Shown piece after piece: positions 8,836 to 17,932 of a DNA stretch of 64,000 nt. The stretch is from NCBI GenBank assembly GCA_017161655.1, contig JADFCV010000007.1, positions 100,756 to 164,755 of the forward strand, in the 5' to 3' direction. Every line of letters starts with the position of its first letter. Position 1 is the stretch's first letter. Source of the stretch: Candidatus Sumerlaeota bacterium. GTDB lineage: Bacteria > Sumerlaeota > Sumerlaeia > Sumerlaeales > Sumerlaeaceae. The notes under the pieces are model-generated. The model searched no databases. It worked only from the letters and a program-made list of their open reading frames with translations, and was not told the origin of the DNA. The translations under genes and the position numbers were made by a program.

Positions 8836-11665
8836 TGTAGTACCTCCGCACGACACTTGCGCATCGATCGCATAATGTTGGATATTCAGCGTCCCTTCCC
8901 ACGCTCGGGAGAATCCGCCAACATCTCTCGCATTTGTTTCCGAGGGCCCGCGCCACAAACACTTGCGTGGCACTTCCCTCGAAAGATGTGACTATAGTCT
9001 CCGCCGGAATAAGTTCGTCAACAATTTCAGCTTGGGACGTGATGAAAATATCAGCCAGGGCTTCTTCGTGGCGCTTAAGGAGTGCTTTCCACTCTGCTGT
9101 CTTGGGGATAAGAGCCACACGTGCTTCAAGCGATTGTCCGATTGCCCGCTTCACCTGGCGTGCATCCTCAAGCGCACGCAGCACTTCGCCCCGCACCACC
9201 AACAGTTGATCCCACTCTTCTCCGAGAGCGGGCTGGTCCCACTGGCTGTCCGGTTCAAGGAAGGTTTCCAGATGCACGCTTCCGCTCGTTCCGCCCAAGT
9301 GCGCGAACGCCTCGTCTGTTGTAAACACGAGAATGGGGGCTGCCAGCCGGACGAGATGCTGGAAAAGGTAATATTGTGCAGTTTGGGCCGCCCGTCGTTG
9401 TGGGGAATTCGTGCCTGAGCAGTACAGTCGGTCTTTCAGGATATCCAGGTAAATCGCACTCAGTTGAACGACACAAAACTCATGCAGCCAGTGATAAATC
9501 TTGTGAAATCCATAATCTGCGTAAGCTTGGCGCACCTGCTTGCTCAATTTGAAGAGCTCGTGAAGAATCCACCGGTCAATTTCCAGCAAGTTCTCGTAAG
9601 GAACAACGTGCTGGCTGGGATCGAAATCTGAGAGATTCCCAAGCAAATATCGAAATGTGTTGCGGATGCGGCGATACGCTTCGCCAACGCGATCGAGGAT
9701 TTCCTGCGAAACACGACAGTCTCCACGATAATCCTGCGATGCCACCCAGAGCCGCAGCACGTCTGCGCCATACTTCGCGATAATCTCCTCGGGCGCGATC
9801 ACATTGCCCTTGGATTTGCTCATGGCCTCGCCTTTGCCATCGAGCACGAAGCCGTGGGTGAGTACGGCACGGTAAGGAGGAGCTTCGCGAGTTCCTAAAG
9901 CAACGATCAAACTGCTCTGAAACCATCCTCGATGCTGGTCGCTGCCTTCGAGGTAAAGATCTGCAGGCCAACGCAATTCGCGACGACGCTCCAGAACCGC
10001 CAAATGCGTGGACCCCGAATCAAACCATACGTCGAGGATGTTGTCTTCTTTTTCAAACTCCGTTGCTCCACACTCCGGACAACGAAATCCGTCGGGTAGG
10101 AACGTCTCCACTGGTTCTTCGAACCACACATTGGTTCCACGTTTGGCCACTTCTTCCATGAAGCGCTCAATTACACCCACATCGAGCGTTGAGCGTCGGC
10201 ACTTTTTACAAACCACTGCTGGAATGGGGACACCCCACACGCGCTGACGCGAAAGGCACCAGTCGGGCCGCGTCGCCATCATGTTGTAAATTCGGTCGTG
10301 ACCCCATCTTGGAATCCATTCGATACTTTCATCGATGAATTTGAGGGCCTTTGCTCGCAGCTCTTTATGGTCCACGCGCAGAAACCACTGCTCTGTGGCG
10401 CGATAAATAATAGGCTGGTGACACCGCCAGCAGTGTGGATAGCTATGCTCGATTTTTGCGGCTTTTACAAGGAGGTCGCGTTCGTCGAGGTATCGAATGA
10501 TAGGCCCATTCGCTTCCCAGACGTTCATGCCCTCCATAAGCTGAAATTCGCTTGTGAAACACCCTTTCGCGTCCACTGGCACGAACGTCGGTATCCCGTA
10601 CGCCTGACAGACGATAAAATCCTCCATGCCGTGGCCAGGGGCCGTATGTACTGCACCTGTTCCTTGCTCGGCGGTCACGTGGGTCCCCAGGATGACTTTG
10701 GAAGTCCTGTCAAGCTGCACAGGATGTTCGCACTCGAGCAGCTCAAGGTCGCTGGCTCGCAGTTCCTTCACAATTTCGTATTCCCCGATCTCAGCGTCCC
10801 GCGCGAAGTTCTCGACGAGCACTTTTGCGACGATATAGTCCTCGGGTTTCGCGTCAGGTCCTTTCACGCGCATTGCGACATAGACGAAATCGGGATGCAG
10901 CGAGATAGCCAGGTTGGCTGGCAACGTCCAGGGCGTTGTTGTCCAGATAACGATGCTGGGCCGTATGAGGTCTGCCAGGACCGGTCTTTTTTCTGGCTCG
11001 ATAATGGGGATTTTCACGTAGATTGATGGTGACGTGTGATTCTCGTACTCGACCTCAGCGTCAGCCAGAGCCGTTTGGCATTCTGCGCACCAAAAAACCG
11101 GCTTCATGCCCTTGTAGACATACCCGTTGGCAACAAGGTCGCGTAAAGCCCCTACGATCCCCACTTCTACGTCGGGCTGCAGAGTAAGATAGGGGTTGTC
11201 CCAATCCCCAAGGACGCCAAGACGCTGGAACTCTTCACTTTGGGTTTTCGCCCATTTCAGAGCATAGTTTTCACACAATTTGCGGATCTCGAGAGGCGTT
11301 TTCTCCGCCTTGCGTGGCCCGAGCTCGCTGGAAACTTTCTGTTCAATCGGCAACCCGTGGCAATCCCACCCAGGGACATAGGGTGCACGCTTGCCAAGCA
11401 TCGAGTGATAGCGGACGACAATATCTTTTAGGATCTTGTTCAAAGCATGCCCAATGTGGATGTGGCCGTTCGCATAGGGCGGCCCGTCGTGCAAAATAAA
11501 ATCCCCTTTTGCCGGTCGCGCTTGAAGCTGTTCATAAAGTTTGTTTGTTTTCCAGCGCGCAAGGATCTCTGGTTCCCTCTGCGCCAGGTTAGCGCGCATG
11601 GGAAAATCAGTTTTTGGCAGACAAAGAGTCGCTTTGAAATCTCGTTTATTAGCTTCTGTCGTCAT
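8828..11665 (-). CDS. ileS: Isoleucyl-tRNA synthetase
   Basis: Class I aminoacyl-tRNA synthetase charging tRNA-Ile. Signatures: HIGH element 'GHIHIGHALN', KMSKS element 'AMSKSKGNV', CP1 editing-domain region ('WTTTPWTLPANLA', 'GTGAVHTAPGHG') and a C-terminal zinc finger ('CERCWRI' ... 'CDRCASVV'). The length is 945 residues, normal for the bacterial type with a C-terminal zinc finger. ATG 11665 starts the conserved N-terminus ('FKATLCLPKTDFPMRANL'). It overlaps a possible 38-codon upstream ORF by four bases and the DksA-like gene by eight, forming an ileS-dksA-lspA operon. Confidence 0.98.
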   Translation of the reverse strand: MTTEANKRDFKATLCLPKTDFPMRANLAQREPEILARWKTNKLYEQLQARPAKGDFILHDGPPYANGHIHIGHALNKILKDIVVRYHSMLGKRAPYVPGWDCHGLPIEQKVSSELGPRKAEKTPLEIRKLCENYALKWAKTQSEEFQRLGVLGDWDNPYLTLQPDVEVGIVGALRDLVANGYVYKGMKPVFWCAECQTALADAEVEYENHTSPSIYVKIPIIEPEKRPVLADLIRPSIVIWTTTPWTLPANLAISLHPDFVYVAMRVKGPDAKPEDYIVAKVLVENFARDAEIGEYEIVKELRASDLELLECEHPVQLDRTSKVILGTHVTAEQGTGAVHTAPGHGMEDFIVCQAYGIPTFVPVDAKGCFTSEFQLMEGMNVWEANGPIIRYLDERDLLVKAAKIEHSYPHCWRCHQPIIYRATEQWFLRVDHKELRAKALKFIDESIEWIPRWGHDRIYNMMATRPDWCLSRQRVWGVPIPAVVCKKCRRSTLDVGVIERFMEEVAKRGTNVWFEEPVETFLPDGFRCPECGATEFEKEDNILDVWFDSGSTHLAVLERRRELRWPADLYLEGSDQHRGWFQSSLIVALGTREAPPYRAVLTHGFVLDGKGEAMSKSKGNVIAPEEIIAKYGADVLRLWVASQDYRGDCRVSQEILDRVGEAYRRIRNTFRYLLGNLSDFDPSQHVVPYENLLEIDRWILHELFKLSKQVRQAYADYGFHKIYHWLHEFCVVQLSAIYLDILKDRLYCSGTNSPQRRAAQTAQYYLFQHLVRLAAPILVFTTDEAFAHLGGTSGSVHLETFLEPDSQWDQPALGEEWDQLLVVRGEVLRALEDARQVKRAIGQSLEARVALIPKTAEWKALLKRHEEALADIFITSQAEIVDELIPAETIVTSFEGSATQVFVARALGNKCERCWRILPSVGRDAEYPTLCDRCASVVRRYYNG

Positions 11666-11778
11666 CGTCGTCCCAGAATTACGCGCAATAATACAGAAGC
11701 GACAAAAAAATGTGCGTTCAAAGGAATGGAGCAAGCATTGAGACCAACGTTTTCGGCAAGTTTTTCAATGACCCCCAT
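11662..11778 (-). CDS. Possible 38-residue leader ORF upstream of ileS
   Basis: Small ORF whose TGA overlaps the ileS ATG (ATGA), preceded by AAGGAG seven bases from its ATG. The predicted peptide begins MGVIEKLAENVG and ends VLLRVILGRR. The ribosome site is better than the one directly in front of ileS, so the ORF could drive ileS by translational coupling. Its composition is not rich in isoleucine, which argues against classical attenuation. No homology can be claimed; the ORF may be fortuitous. Confidence 0.35.
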   Translation of the reverse strand: MGVIEKLAENVGLNACSIPLNAHFFVASVLLRVILGRR

Positions 11779-12146
11779 CCACCGCTCCTTTTAAACTGGT
11801 CATTTTTTACTGTTATCATGCAATCCCGTCGATAGTGCCACCTTTTGGAATCACCTGCTAGGGCTTGCGCCGATTTTGTCTGGACTGAATCAGAGTGTTT
11901 GAATGCGAGGGAGGCTTGTCCCCATGGAATTCGTTTGGAGTGTCCATAGTTTGCCAATCTACGATTCTCGTTCGTGGTAAACATAATCATTTGGCAAAGG
12001 TTGTGATGCATTTTGACGAGCATAAAACCGATGGCCCTAGAACGAACGAGGATTCGTGCGGTAGAGCAGAGGGCCCGAGTGTGCAGCAAGAGGGACGATC
12101 TTCGTCTGCGGTCCCTCAAACACAAACGCCGAATGCAAGGCACTTT
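11779..12146. other. Divergent intergenic region between ileS operon and EamA gene
   Basis: About 370 bases with no convincing gene. It must hold promoters for the leftward ileS operon and probably the rightward transporter. An ORF continuing upstream of the EamA start (to 11895) is open but low in coding character, with several weak starts, one at 12006 behind AAAGG. On the minus strand a GGTGGCAC element (about 11840-11850) resembles a fragment of a T-box core but lacks the rest of it. Confidence 0.5.
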
Positions 12147-13115
12147 ATGACACATCCTCCTGACGCCAGGTCTTCAGGTCTTGTTTCCGCATTAACGCCA
12201 ACCATCCTTGCAGCCTTAGTTGTGCTCTACCTGGTTTGGGGTTCGACCTACCTTGCTATCCGAATCGCTATCGAGACCATTCCCCCTTTGCTCATGGCAG
12301 GGGTCCGCATGCTGATCGCGGGGGTCATCTTAGTTGTCTATGCGTGGTTTCAGAGGGCACCGAAACCTACATGGGAAGAATGCCGTGACTCTGCAATTGT
12401 GGGCACGTTTCTTCTGCTCGGTGGGAATGGCCTCGTGGTGTGGGCAGCCCAGAAACTGCCAAGCGGCCTCCTGGCGCTTCTCGTCGGGGCCACACCTTTA
12501 TCTATGGTCCTGGTTGGCTGGGTGAGCGGATTCGAGGGTCGCCCCCAATGGCTTACAGTCCTTGCCCTCATCATGGGTATGACGGGTCTCGCATGGCTTG
12601 TCATTCCGCGTGACGTCCCTGGCGGCCTTCATGTGGATCTCTTCTCTGCTTTGGCAGCGTTGGGAGCTACGCTGGCTTGGGCCATTGGTTCACAGTATGC
12701 CCGACGGGCAAAGCTTCCCAGTTCGAAGTCCCTGACAATTGGGATCGAAATGCTCATTGGCGGAATCGAACTCTGCCTTGTGAGCAGCATGATGGGAGAG
12801 TTTGCGCACGTGCGCGTCGCACAGATGAGTTGGCAGTCCATCGCGGCGCTCATTTATCTCATCGTTTTTGGGTCTCTCATTGGCTTTTCTGCTTATATTT
12901 ACCTTCTTGAGCATACCCGACCGGCGCTGGCGACCTCTTACGCTTTTGTCAATCCTCTCGTCGCTGTCGTGCTTGGGTGGGCCATACGCGATGAGCCGAT
13001 AGGTGTTCATGTTCTGTTTGGGGGCGCTTTGATCGTCCTGGCAGTCGTGTTGATAACATTGGAACGGGCACGGACAAACGAGCTGACGCTGGATCGAGAA
13101 ATCGAGGTGACGTGA
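12147..13115 (+). CDS. EamA-family (DMT superfamily) transporter, YedA-like
   Basis: Ten-helix inner-membrane transporter built from two EamA halves. The pattern closely follows YedA: 'YLVWGSTYLAIRIAIETIPP' in helix 1, 'MAGVRMLIAG' in helix 2, 'WAIGSQYARR' in the middle and 'ALATSYAFVNPLVAVVLGW' in the last EamA motif. Family members export metabolites or amino acids; the substrate here cannot be inferred. ATG 12147 (CAAGG six bases upstream) gives 322 residues and places helix 1 at the normal distance; an upstream ATG at 12006 also has a ribosome site. The stop overlaps the next start (TGATG). Confidence 0.9.
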   Translation: MTHPPDARSSGLVSALTPTILAALVVLYLVWGSTYLAIRIAIETIPPLLMAGVRMLIAGVILVVYAWFQRAPKPTWEECRDSAIVGTFLLLGGNGLVVWAAQKLPSGLLALLVGATPLSMVLVGWVSGFEGRPQWLTVLALIMGMTGLAWLVIPRDVPGGLHVDLFSALAALGATLAWAIGSQYARRAKLPSSKSLTIGIEMLIGGIELCLVSSMMGEFAHVRVAQMSWQSIAALIYLIVFGSLIGFSAYIYLLEHTRPALATSYAFVNPLVAVVLGWAIRDEPIGVHVLFGGALIVLAVVLITLERARTNELTLDREIEVT

Positions 13116-14080
13116 TGTCACAGTGGAGAGACAGATTAACCTTGCGTCGGGTACGAGCTGAACACAGGGACGCAGTGTTTTTGAGCTACATTGTGATGAT
13201 GGTCGTAGGCATCATCTCTATTGTTCCCCCTGTGTGTGCCGGACAAGAGTTTGATGGTCCCTATGTTTTCGGTGCTGGAGATTCGCTTGCAGCGGTTGCG
13301 CAAGCATGCGGCACAACCGCCAACGATCTCCTGCGCCTCAATAACCTTACCTGGAAAACTCTCCGCGAAGGACAGGTATTGCGCCTGCCCACCAGTTGTT
13401 CAGCGAGACCGACAACATCTGTCCGATTCTTCTCCAGGCAAGTTCAGTTAGAGCGCGAAATCTGGCGAGGAATACGCGGGCGTCGCTACGTTGCGCTTAC
13501 GTTTGATGCAGGCGGGGAGCTGGAATCCGCACCTCAACTCTTGGAGACGTTGATCGCTGAACGCATCCCAGCGACGTTCTTCGTCACCGGCGCATTTGCT
13601 AGCCGCTATTCCGAATGGGTGCGAAGAGCCGCGGCAGCAGATTTCCCGATTTACAACCATTCGTGGGGGCACCCGTATTTCACCCGGATTGATGACGCAG
13701 CAATTCGCAAAGAGCTTGAGCGTGCGGACGCATTGATCACGGAGATTACAGGCCGTACGACGCGCCCTTACTGGCGTCCCCCCTACGGTGACCGTAATGG
13801 CCGCGTGTTGCGTGCTGCGGCCGCTCTTGGCTTTCGCTCCGTCTACTGGACACTCGACTCTCTGGATTCCTACGGTGAGTCAAAATCCGCCAAATTCCTT
13901 GTCGAGCGCGTCACGAACCCGAGGTCATCTGTGGAAGAATCGAACGATTTTTTGGATGGGGCGATTATTCTCATGCACGTCAATGTTCCATCAACCTCGG
14001 CGGCGGTGCCCGAAATTGCTGCGCGTCTTCGCGAGCAAGGTTTTACCCTGGTTACCTTACCCCAGCTTCTCGAACAATGA
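13115..14080 (+). CDS. Secreted LysM / NodB polysaccharide deacetylase
   Basis: Cell-wall deacetylase of 321 residues: an uncleaved or signal-type hydrophobic segment (about 24-43), one LysM peptidoglycan/chitin-binding domain ('GAGDSLAAVAQACGTTANDL' to 'REGQVLRLP'), then a NodB domain from about residue 120. NodB motifs are 'TFDAGG' (second metal Asp replaced by Ala, as in some PdaA-like enzymes), 'NHSWGHP' carrying both metal histidines, 'WRPPYG', and a final 'ILMHV'. It probably removes acetyl groups from peptidoglycan or chitin-type sugars outside the inner membrane. ATG 13115 has GAGGTG five bases upstream; the ORF is also open from GTG 13112. It is coupled to the EamA gene by one-base overlap. 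Confidence 0.9.
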   Translation: MSQWRDRLTLRRVRAEHRDAVFLSYIVMMVVGIISIVPPVCAGQEFDGPYVFGAGDSLAAVAQACGTTANDLLRLNNLTWKTLREGQVLRLPTSCSARPTTSVRFFSRQVQLEREIWRGIRGRRYVALTFDAGGELESAPQLLETLIAERIPATFFVTGAFASRYSEWVRRAAAADFPIYNHSWGHPYFTRIDDAAIRKELERADALITEITGRTTRPYWRPPYGDRNGRVLRAAAALGFRSVYWTLDSLDSYGESKSAKFLVERVTNPRSSVEESNDFLDGAIILMHVNVPSTSAAVPEIAARLREQGFTLVTLPQLLEQ

Positions 14081-14173
14081 GATTTGCCAGGCGGCGCTGC
14101 GAGTTATTCTTGCACACCTTCCAGCGCCTGGTGTTGACTCAAGATGTTGGATGCTAAGTTCTCAGGAGGGAGC

Positions 14174-15979
14174 ATGCTGGACAAAGATATTTCCATAAAG
14201 GTGCGCGAGTTTGTTCAAGGTGCCGACGCAGACACGGCACGGGAGACGGTCGAGTTATTGCTCGATGCGCTTGAGAAGGGTGACGTTACAGGAATTGTTG
14301 ATGCTTTTTATCAGGAGCTCGATTTTGGGACCGGTGGGCTCCGTGGCATCATGGGAGCTGGAACCAACCGCATGAACCGCGTGATTGTGGCGCGTGCGAC
14401 CCAGGGGCTTGTGAACTACATATTGCAGCAGGGAAATCCTAACGCTGGCGTCTGCATCGCGTATGATTCACGGCACCGCAGCGCTGAATTTGCGCGTGAA
14501 GCAGCACGGGTGATCGCCGGCAATGGCTTGAAAGCTTTCCTGTTCGAAGATGTTCGACCCACACCGGAACTCTCTTTTGCAGTGCGTCACTTCAAAGCCA
14601 CGGCAGGCATTGTGATCACAGCTAGCCACAACCCGAAAGAGTATAACGGTTACAAAGTTTACTGGAGTGATGGCGCACAGGTTGTTCCTCCACATGACCG
14701 GGCGATCATCGAGGAGGTGCGCAAGGTCACTTCGATGGCCCAGGTGAAACTGGCGGACTACAAGAAAGCGGTCCAAAGGGACGAGATTCATCTTATCGGT
14801 GGCACGGTGGACCGGCTTTATCTTGAAGCCCTTGAAGCAGTGCATTTGCGCAAAGAACTGACTTTTGAGCGCGGCGGCGAACTCACTATTGTTTACACAC
14901 CCTTGCATGGCACGGGGATCAAACTTGTGCCCGATGCGTTGCGCAAATGGGGCTTTTTCGACCTGCACATCGTGGAAGAACAAGCTGAACCTAACGGTGA
15001 TTTTCCAACCACCAAGTCTCCTAATCCCGAAGAACGAGCGGCGATGGAGTTGGCACTGGCGTTAGCCGCGCGTTGCAACGGCGAGCTTGTCCTTGCAACC
15101 GACCCCGATGCCGACCGCCTTGGGATTGCAGTTAAGCACGACGGAGAGTATAAGCTTCTCACCGGCAATCAGCTTGGCTCGCTTCTCACGTGGTACATTT
15201 GCTCCACCCTGAAAGAGCAGGGAGCCTTGCCCTCCAACGGCGTTGTGATCAAAACGATCGTCACGACCAAGTTGGCCGAAGCCATCGCCGCTGACTTCGG
15301 TGTGGCGGTCGAGAACTGCCTGACAGGGTTCAAGTACATAGGAGCGCTTATCCGGCAATACGAAGAGGAAGGGGCCCCTGAACAGCCATCAAAACGCTTC
15401 CTTTTCGGATTCGAAGAGAGCTATGGATATCTCGCTGGAACACACGCCCGCGACAAAGACTCCGTTGTTGCTGCTTGTCTCGCGGCTGAGCTGGCTCTCT
15501 GGGCGAAGCAGAACGGCATGACCTTGGTGGATTTGCTCCATGATCTCTACGCCCGATACGGCATCTACCTTGAAAGCCAGCTCTCGAAAACCATGCCTGG
15601 CATGGCAGGCATGCAACAGATCAACCGTCTCATGCAGTCGCTGCGGAGCGCACCCCCGGCAGAGTTTGCCGGCGTAAAGGTGCTTGGCGTGACGGATATC
15701 GATTCGGACAGCCGGCTCGACATGGTTACAGGCAAACGCGGACGCGGGCCCGGGCTGCCACGCAGCAACGTGTTAATCTTTGAGCTCGCTGACGGAAGCC
15801 AAATCGTAGCTCGTCCGTCTGGGACCGAGCCGAAAATCAAATTCTATTTCATGCTTGTGGATCGCGAGGGTGTTCCGCTCGCAAAACGCGAGGATGTTCT
15901 GCCGCGCATCGCAGCGGCGGAGGAAAAACTTAAGCAATACAGGGCCCAGATGGAAAGCCTCATATCCGAGCGCACGTAG
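14174..15979 (+). CDS. Phosphoglucomutase/phosphomannomutase family protein (PgcA-like)
   Basis: Alpha-D-phosphohexomutase interconverting hexose 1- and 6-phosphates, supplying sugar nucleotides and glycogen. All four domain signatures are present: 'GTGGLRGIMGAGTNRMN', the phosphoserine loop 'TASHNPKEYNGYKVYW', the Mg loop 'ATDPDADRLGIAV', the sugar loop 'FGFEESYGYLAG' and the phosphate loop 'RPSGTEPKIKFY'. The length of 601 residues and the GFEES sugar loop match the PgcA/PGM2-like group rather than GlmM (about 450 residues). ATG 14174 has AGGAGG five bases upstream. An MBL hydrolase gene starts 26 bases after the stop. Confidence 0.95.
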   Translation: MLDKDISIKVREFVQGADADTARETVELLLDALEKGDVTGIVDAFYQELDFGTGGLRGIMGAGTNRMNRVIVARATQGLVNYILQQGNPNAGVCIAYDSRHRSAEFAREAARVIAGNGLKAFLFEDVRPTPELSFAVRHFKATAGIVITASHNPKEYNGYKVYWSDGAQVVPPHDRAIIEEVRKVTSMAQVKLADYKKAVQRDEIHLIGGTVDRLYLEALEAVHLRKELTFERGGELTIVYTPLHGTGIKLVPDALRKWGFFDLHIVEEQAEPNGDFPTTKSPNPEERAAMELALALAARCNGELVLATDPDADRLGIAVKHDGEYKLLTGNQLGSLLTWYICSTLKEQGALPSNGVVIKTIVTTKLAEAIAADFGVAVENCLTGFKYIGALIRQYEEEGAPEQPSKRFLFGFEESYGYLAGTHARDKDSVVAACLAAELALWAKQNGMTLVDLLHDLYARYGIYLESQLSKTMPGMAGMQQINRLMQSLRSAPPAEFAGVKVLGVTDIDSDSRLDMVTGKRGRGPGLPRSNVLIFELADGSQIVARPSGTEPKIKFYFMLVDREGVPLAKREDVLPRIAAAEEKLKQYRAQMESLISERT

Positions 15980-16005
15980 CGGGGATCAATTTCAGGGGCT
16001 AAACG

Positions 16006-16581
16006 ATGAGTTTGTACGTCCGTCATTTTCGTCTGACCTGTGAACTAGCTAACACGTATGTCGCTTGTGATGGCGACACGGGGGTGGCTTGGCTTGTTGA
16101 CGTGGGCGAGATGTCGCAACGACTCATCGAGTGGATTCACCGTGCTGGACTTCGCATTGAGGGGATCTTCATCACCCATGCTCACTACGATCATAACGGA
16201 GCAGTAGAAACGTACACGAGTCTTTTCCCTCAGGCCACCGTTTTGGGCGGAAGTGAAGCATGTGCACCTGGAAAAACCACCGTACTCTCGGACGGAGCGA
16301 CTGTGCATATCGGGAACCAAAAGGCTCTTGTTTTGAGTGTTCCAGGCCATACGCCGGAGCATTTGGTGCTTTATGTGCCGTCGGCCGGAGTCCTGTTTTC
16401 TGGAGACGCACTCTTTGCAGGCAGCGTTGGCGGGACTTCTAGTGAGAAGGCAAGAACCGACCAGCTTGAGGCAATCCGGAGTAAGATCTTTTCTCTTCCG
16501 CCCCATGTGGTCATTTATCCCGGTCACGGTCCCCCTACCACCGTTCGGATAGAATCGCAGGCAAATCCGTTTTTCCATTGA
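16006..16581 (+). CDS. MBL-fold metallo-hydrolase (glyoxalase II-like)
   Basis: Small (191-residue) metallo-beta-lactamase-fold hydrolase with the complete two-metal set: 'THAHYDHNGA' (HxHxDH), a histidine in 'VPGHTPEH', the bridging aspartate in 'FSGDALF', and the last histidine in 'YPGHGPPT'. The short length without a glyoxalase II C-terminal domain resembles YcbL/GloB2-type thioesterases. The substrate is unknown. It is probably transcribed with the phosphohexomutase upstream. Confidence 0.92.
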   Translation: MSLYVRHFRLTCELANTYVACDGDTGVAWLVDVGEMSQRLIEWIHRAGLRIEGIFITHAHYDHNGAVETYTSLFPQATVLGGSEACAPGKTTVLSDGATVHIGNQKALVLSVPGHTPEHLVLYVPSAGVLFSGDALFAGSVGGTSSEKARTDQLEAIRSKIFSLPPHVVIYPGHGPPTTVRIESQANPFFH

Positions 16582-16710
16582 GTTGGGCTCTTCTTCGGTG
16601 GTGAAGTTGTTGTGAAGCGAGGCGAAAAGGCATTGACTCGCTTCTGAGGGTGCCTAATGTAGCGAAGGATCATAAGGCTGTACGCGAGTGCAGCAAGCGA
16701 GTGACCAAGA

Positions 16711-17856
16711 ATGAAACGAGCAATACATTTTGCGCTAACGATCGCGGTTGTTGCTTTAGCGAGTGGTGCCATCGGTCAAACTATGGTTGAGCTAGGCGCG
16801 GCTATGGCCACGCAGGATCAGCTGGCGGCAGGTGCCGCGGGCGGTGGTTTGAATCCCGCCACGTACACCGGGCGGGCGCAAGCTGCTGTGCAAGCTGCGA
16901 ATATGCGTCCCGGCGTAGCCCCGACAGCACCGATGCCCAACCCTGCAGCAGGATTTCCAGCTTTGCCTCCTATGGGAGCTGCCGCACCGCCACCCGAGGG
17001 GGCTGGAGCGGCAGCTATGGCTGCTGGGATGGAAGGAGCAGCCGGTGAGGGAGCTGGTGCCGTCATCCCTGGATTGTCCAGACCAACTGCGCCTGAAGTT
17101 CCGCAAGGTGCCGCTCCCGGAGCAGCTGCAGCCCCAACGCCCATTCCAACGATCAAAGTTCTCGTCGGGAGGCGTGTCTACTGTGCTGTTTGCGGAACAC
17201 TTCTCGACGACGCCTACTACTTGACGGTTCCGGCTACAGACAAGGACAAGTACTTCGACGACGGAATCCACGACAACGGTGTGGCGGGCGACGATATTCG
17301 TGGCAACGTGGAAACAATTAAGGACAAGTACATTGGGCCAGAATGCAACGAAGTCAAGAAGCGCCTCATTGCCGCCATTCGAAACGCGGAAAGCCTTTAC
17401 CGACCGCCCATCGGAGAGATCCCGCAGGAGGCCTTTTTCGTCTATGAGCCAGCTTCAGACCGCCGAAAGCGTATCGAAATTGAGGCCAAGCGCGTCGCGG
17501 ACGAGGCGTCCACCATGCTCTTTTTTGGCTACCACATCGCGGGGGTAAACCCAGTCACAGATAACCCTGTGCTTCCAAACATTTTGGAAAAAGAAAAGCA
17601 GCGCGATGAACTGCTGCGCGATTGGAACAACAAGTTTCTTGCAGCTTTCCGCACAGACAAAGATGACCCTCAAAGCGATTTCTATGAAATCTATGTTCCC
17701 GAACCCCCTGTTTTGCCACGCTATCCTTTCCCGCCCGGTTATGTTCCTTTGCCCAAGCGGGCGAGCGGAGCAACAGGCCAGCCTGGTCAGGTACAACCCC
17801 AAGCGACACCTAATGTCTTCAACGGCGATCAAGTACTGGGTGTTCCAGGCGTGTAA
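16711..17856 (+). CDS. Secreted Ala/Gly/Pro-rich protein with CxxC motif, unknown family
   Basis: No family recognised. Residues 1-23 are a signal peptide ('ALTIAVVALASGAIGQ'), so the protein is exported. Residues about 25-145 are low complexity, rich in Ala, Gly, Pro and Met. A conserved-looking core begins at about residue 150 ('IKVLVGRRVYCAVCGTLLDD') with a CxxC pair and a further cysteine ('IGPECNEVKKR'), followed by an acidic 'DDGIHDNGVAGDDIRGN' stretch that could bind metal. A proline-rich tail closes the protein. It is the first gene of a same-strand cluster up to 22823 that otherwise encodes envelope proteins of unknown function. Confidence 0.8.
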   Translation: MKRAIHFALTIAVVALASGAIGQTMVELGAAMATQDQLAAGAAGGGLNPATYTGRAQAAVQAANMRPGVAPTAPMPNPAAGFPALPPMGAAAPPPEGAGAAAMAAGMEGAAGEGAGAVIPGLSRPTAPEVPQGAAPGAAAAPTPIPTIKVLVGRRVYCAVCGTLLDDAYYLTVPATDKDKYFDDGIHDNGVAGDDIRGNVETIKDKYIGPECNEVKKRLIAAIRNAESLYRPPIGEIPQEAFFVYEPASDRRKRIEIEAKRVADEASTMLFFGYHIAGVNPVTDNPVLPNILEKEKQRDELLRDWNNKFLAAFRTDKDDPQSDFYEIYVPEPPVLPRYPFPPGYVPLPKRASGATGQPGQVQPQATPNVFNGDQVLGVPGV

Positions 17857-17932
17857 TCAGCGGAGCGATGCTCACAGCTTCCTATCGAGAGGAGTGGGCC
17901 GTCGCTATCAACGAGAGAGCTAGCTGAGAAAG

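Noticed and set aside
8309..8875. 188-residue hydrophobic plus-strand ORF opposite the DksA-like gene
   Set aside because: It is the antisense of Lys/Ala/Thr codons, which reads as Phe/Val/Ala/Leu; it has no ribosome site and the opposite frame has a clear domain.
11838..11853. GGTGGCAC on the minus strand upstream of ileS, resembling part of a T-box riboswitch core
   Set aside because: The rest of the T-box core (ACCGCG), a specifier stem and a terminator/antiterminator pair are not visible; the match is too short.
11895..12146. N-terminal extension of the EamA transporter
   Set aside because: About 84 polar residues before helix 1 are unusual for the family, and ATG 12147 has a good ribosome site. 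The start at 12006 cannot be fully excluded.
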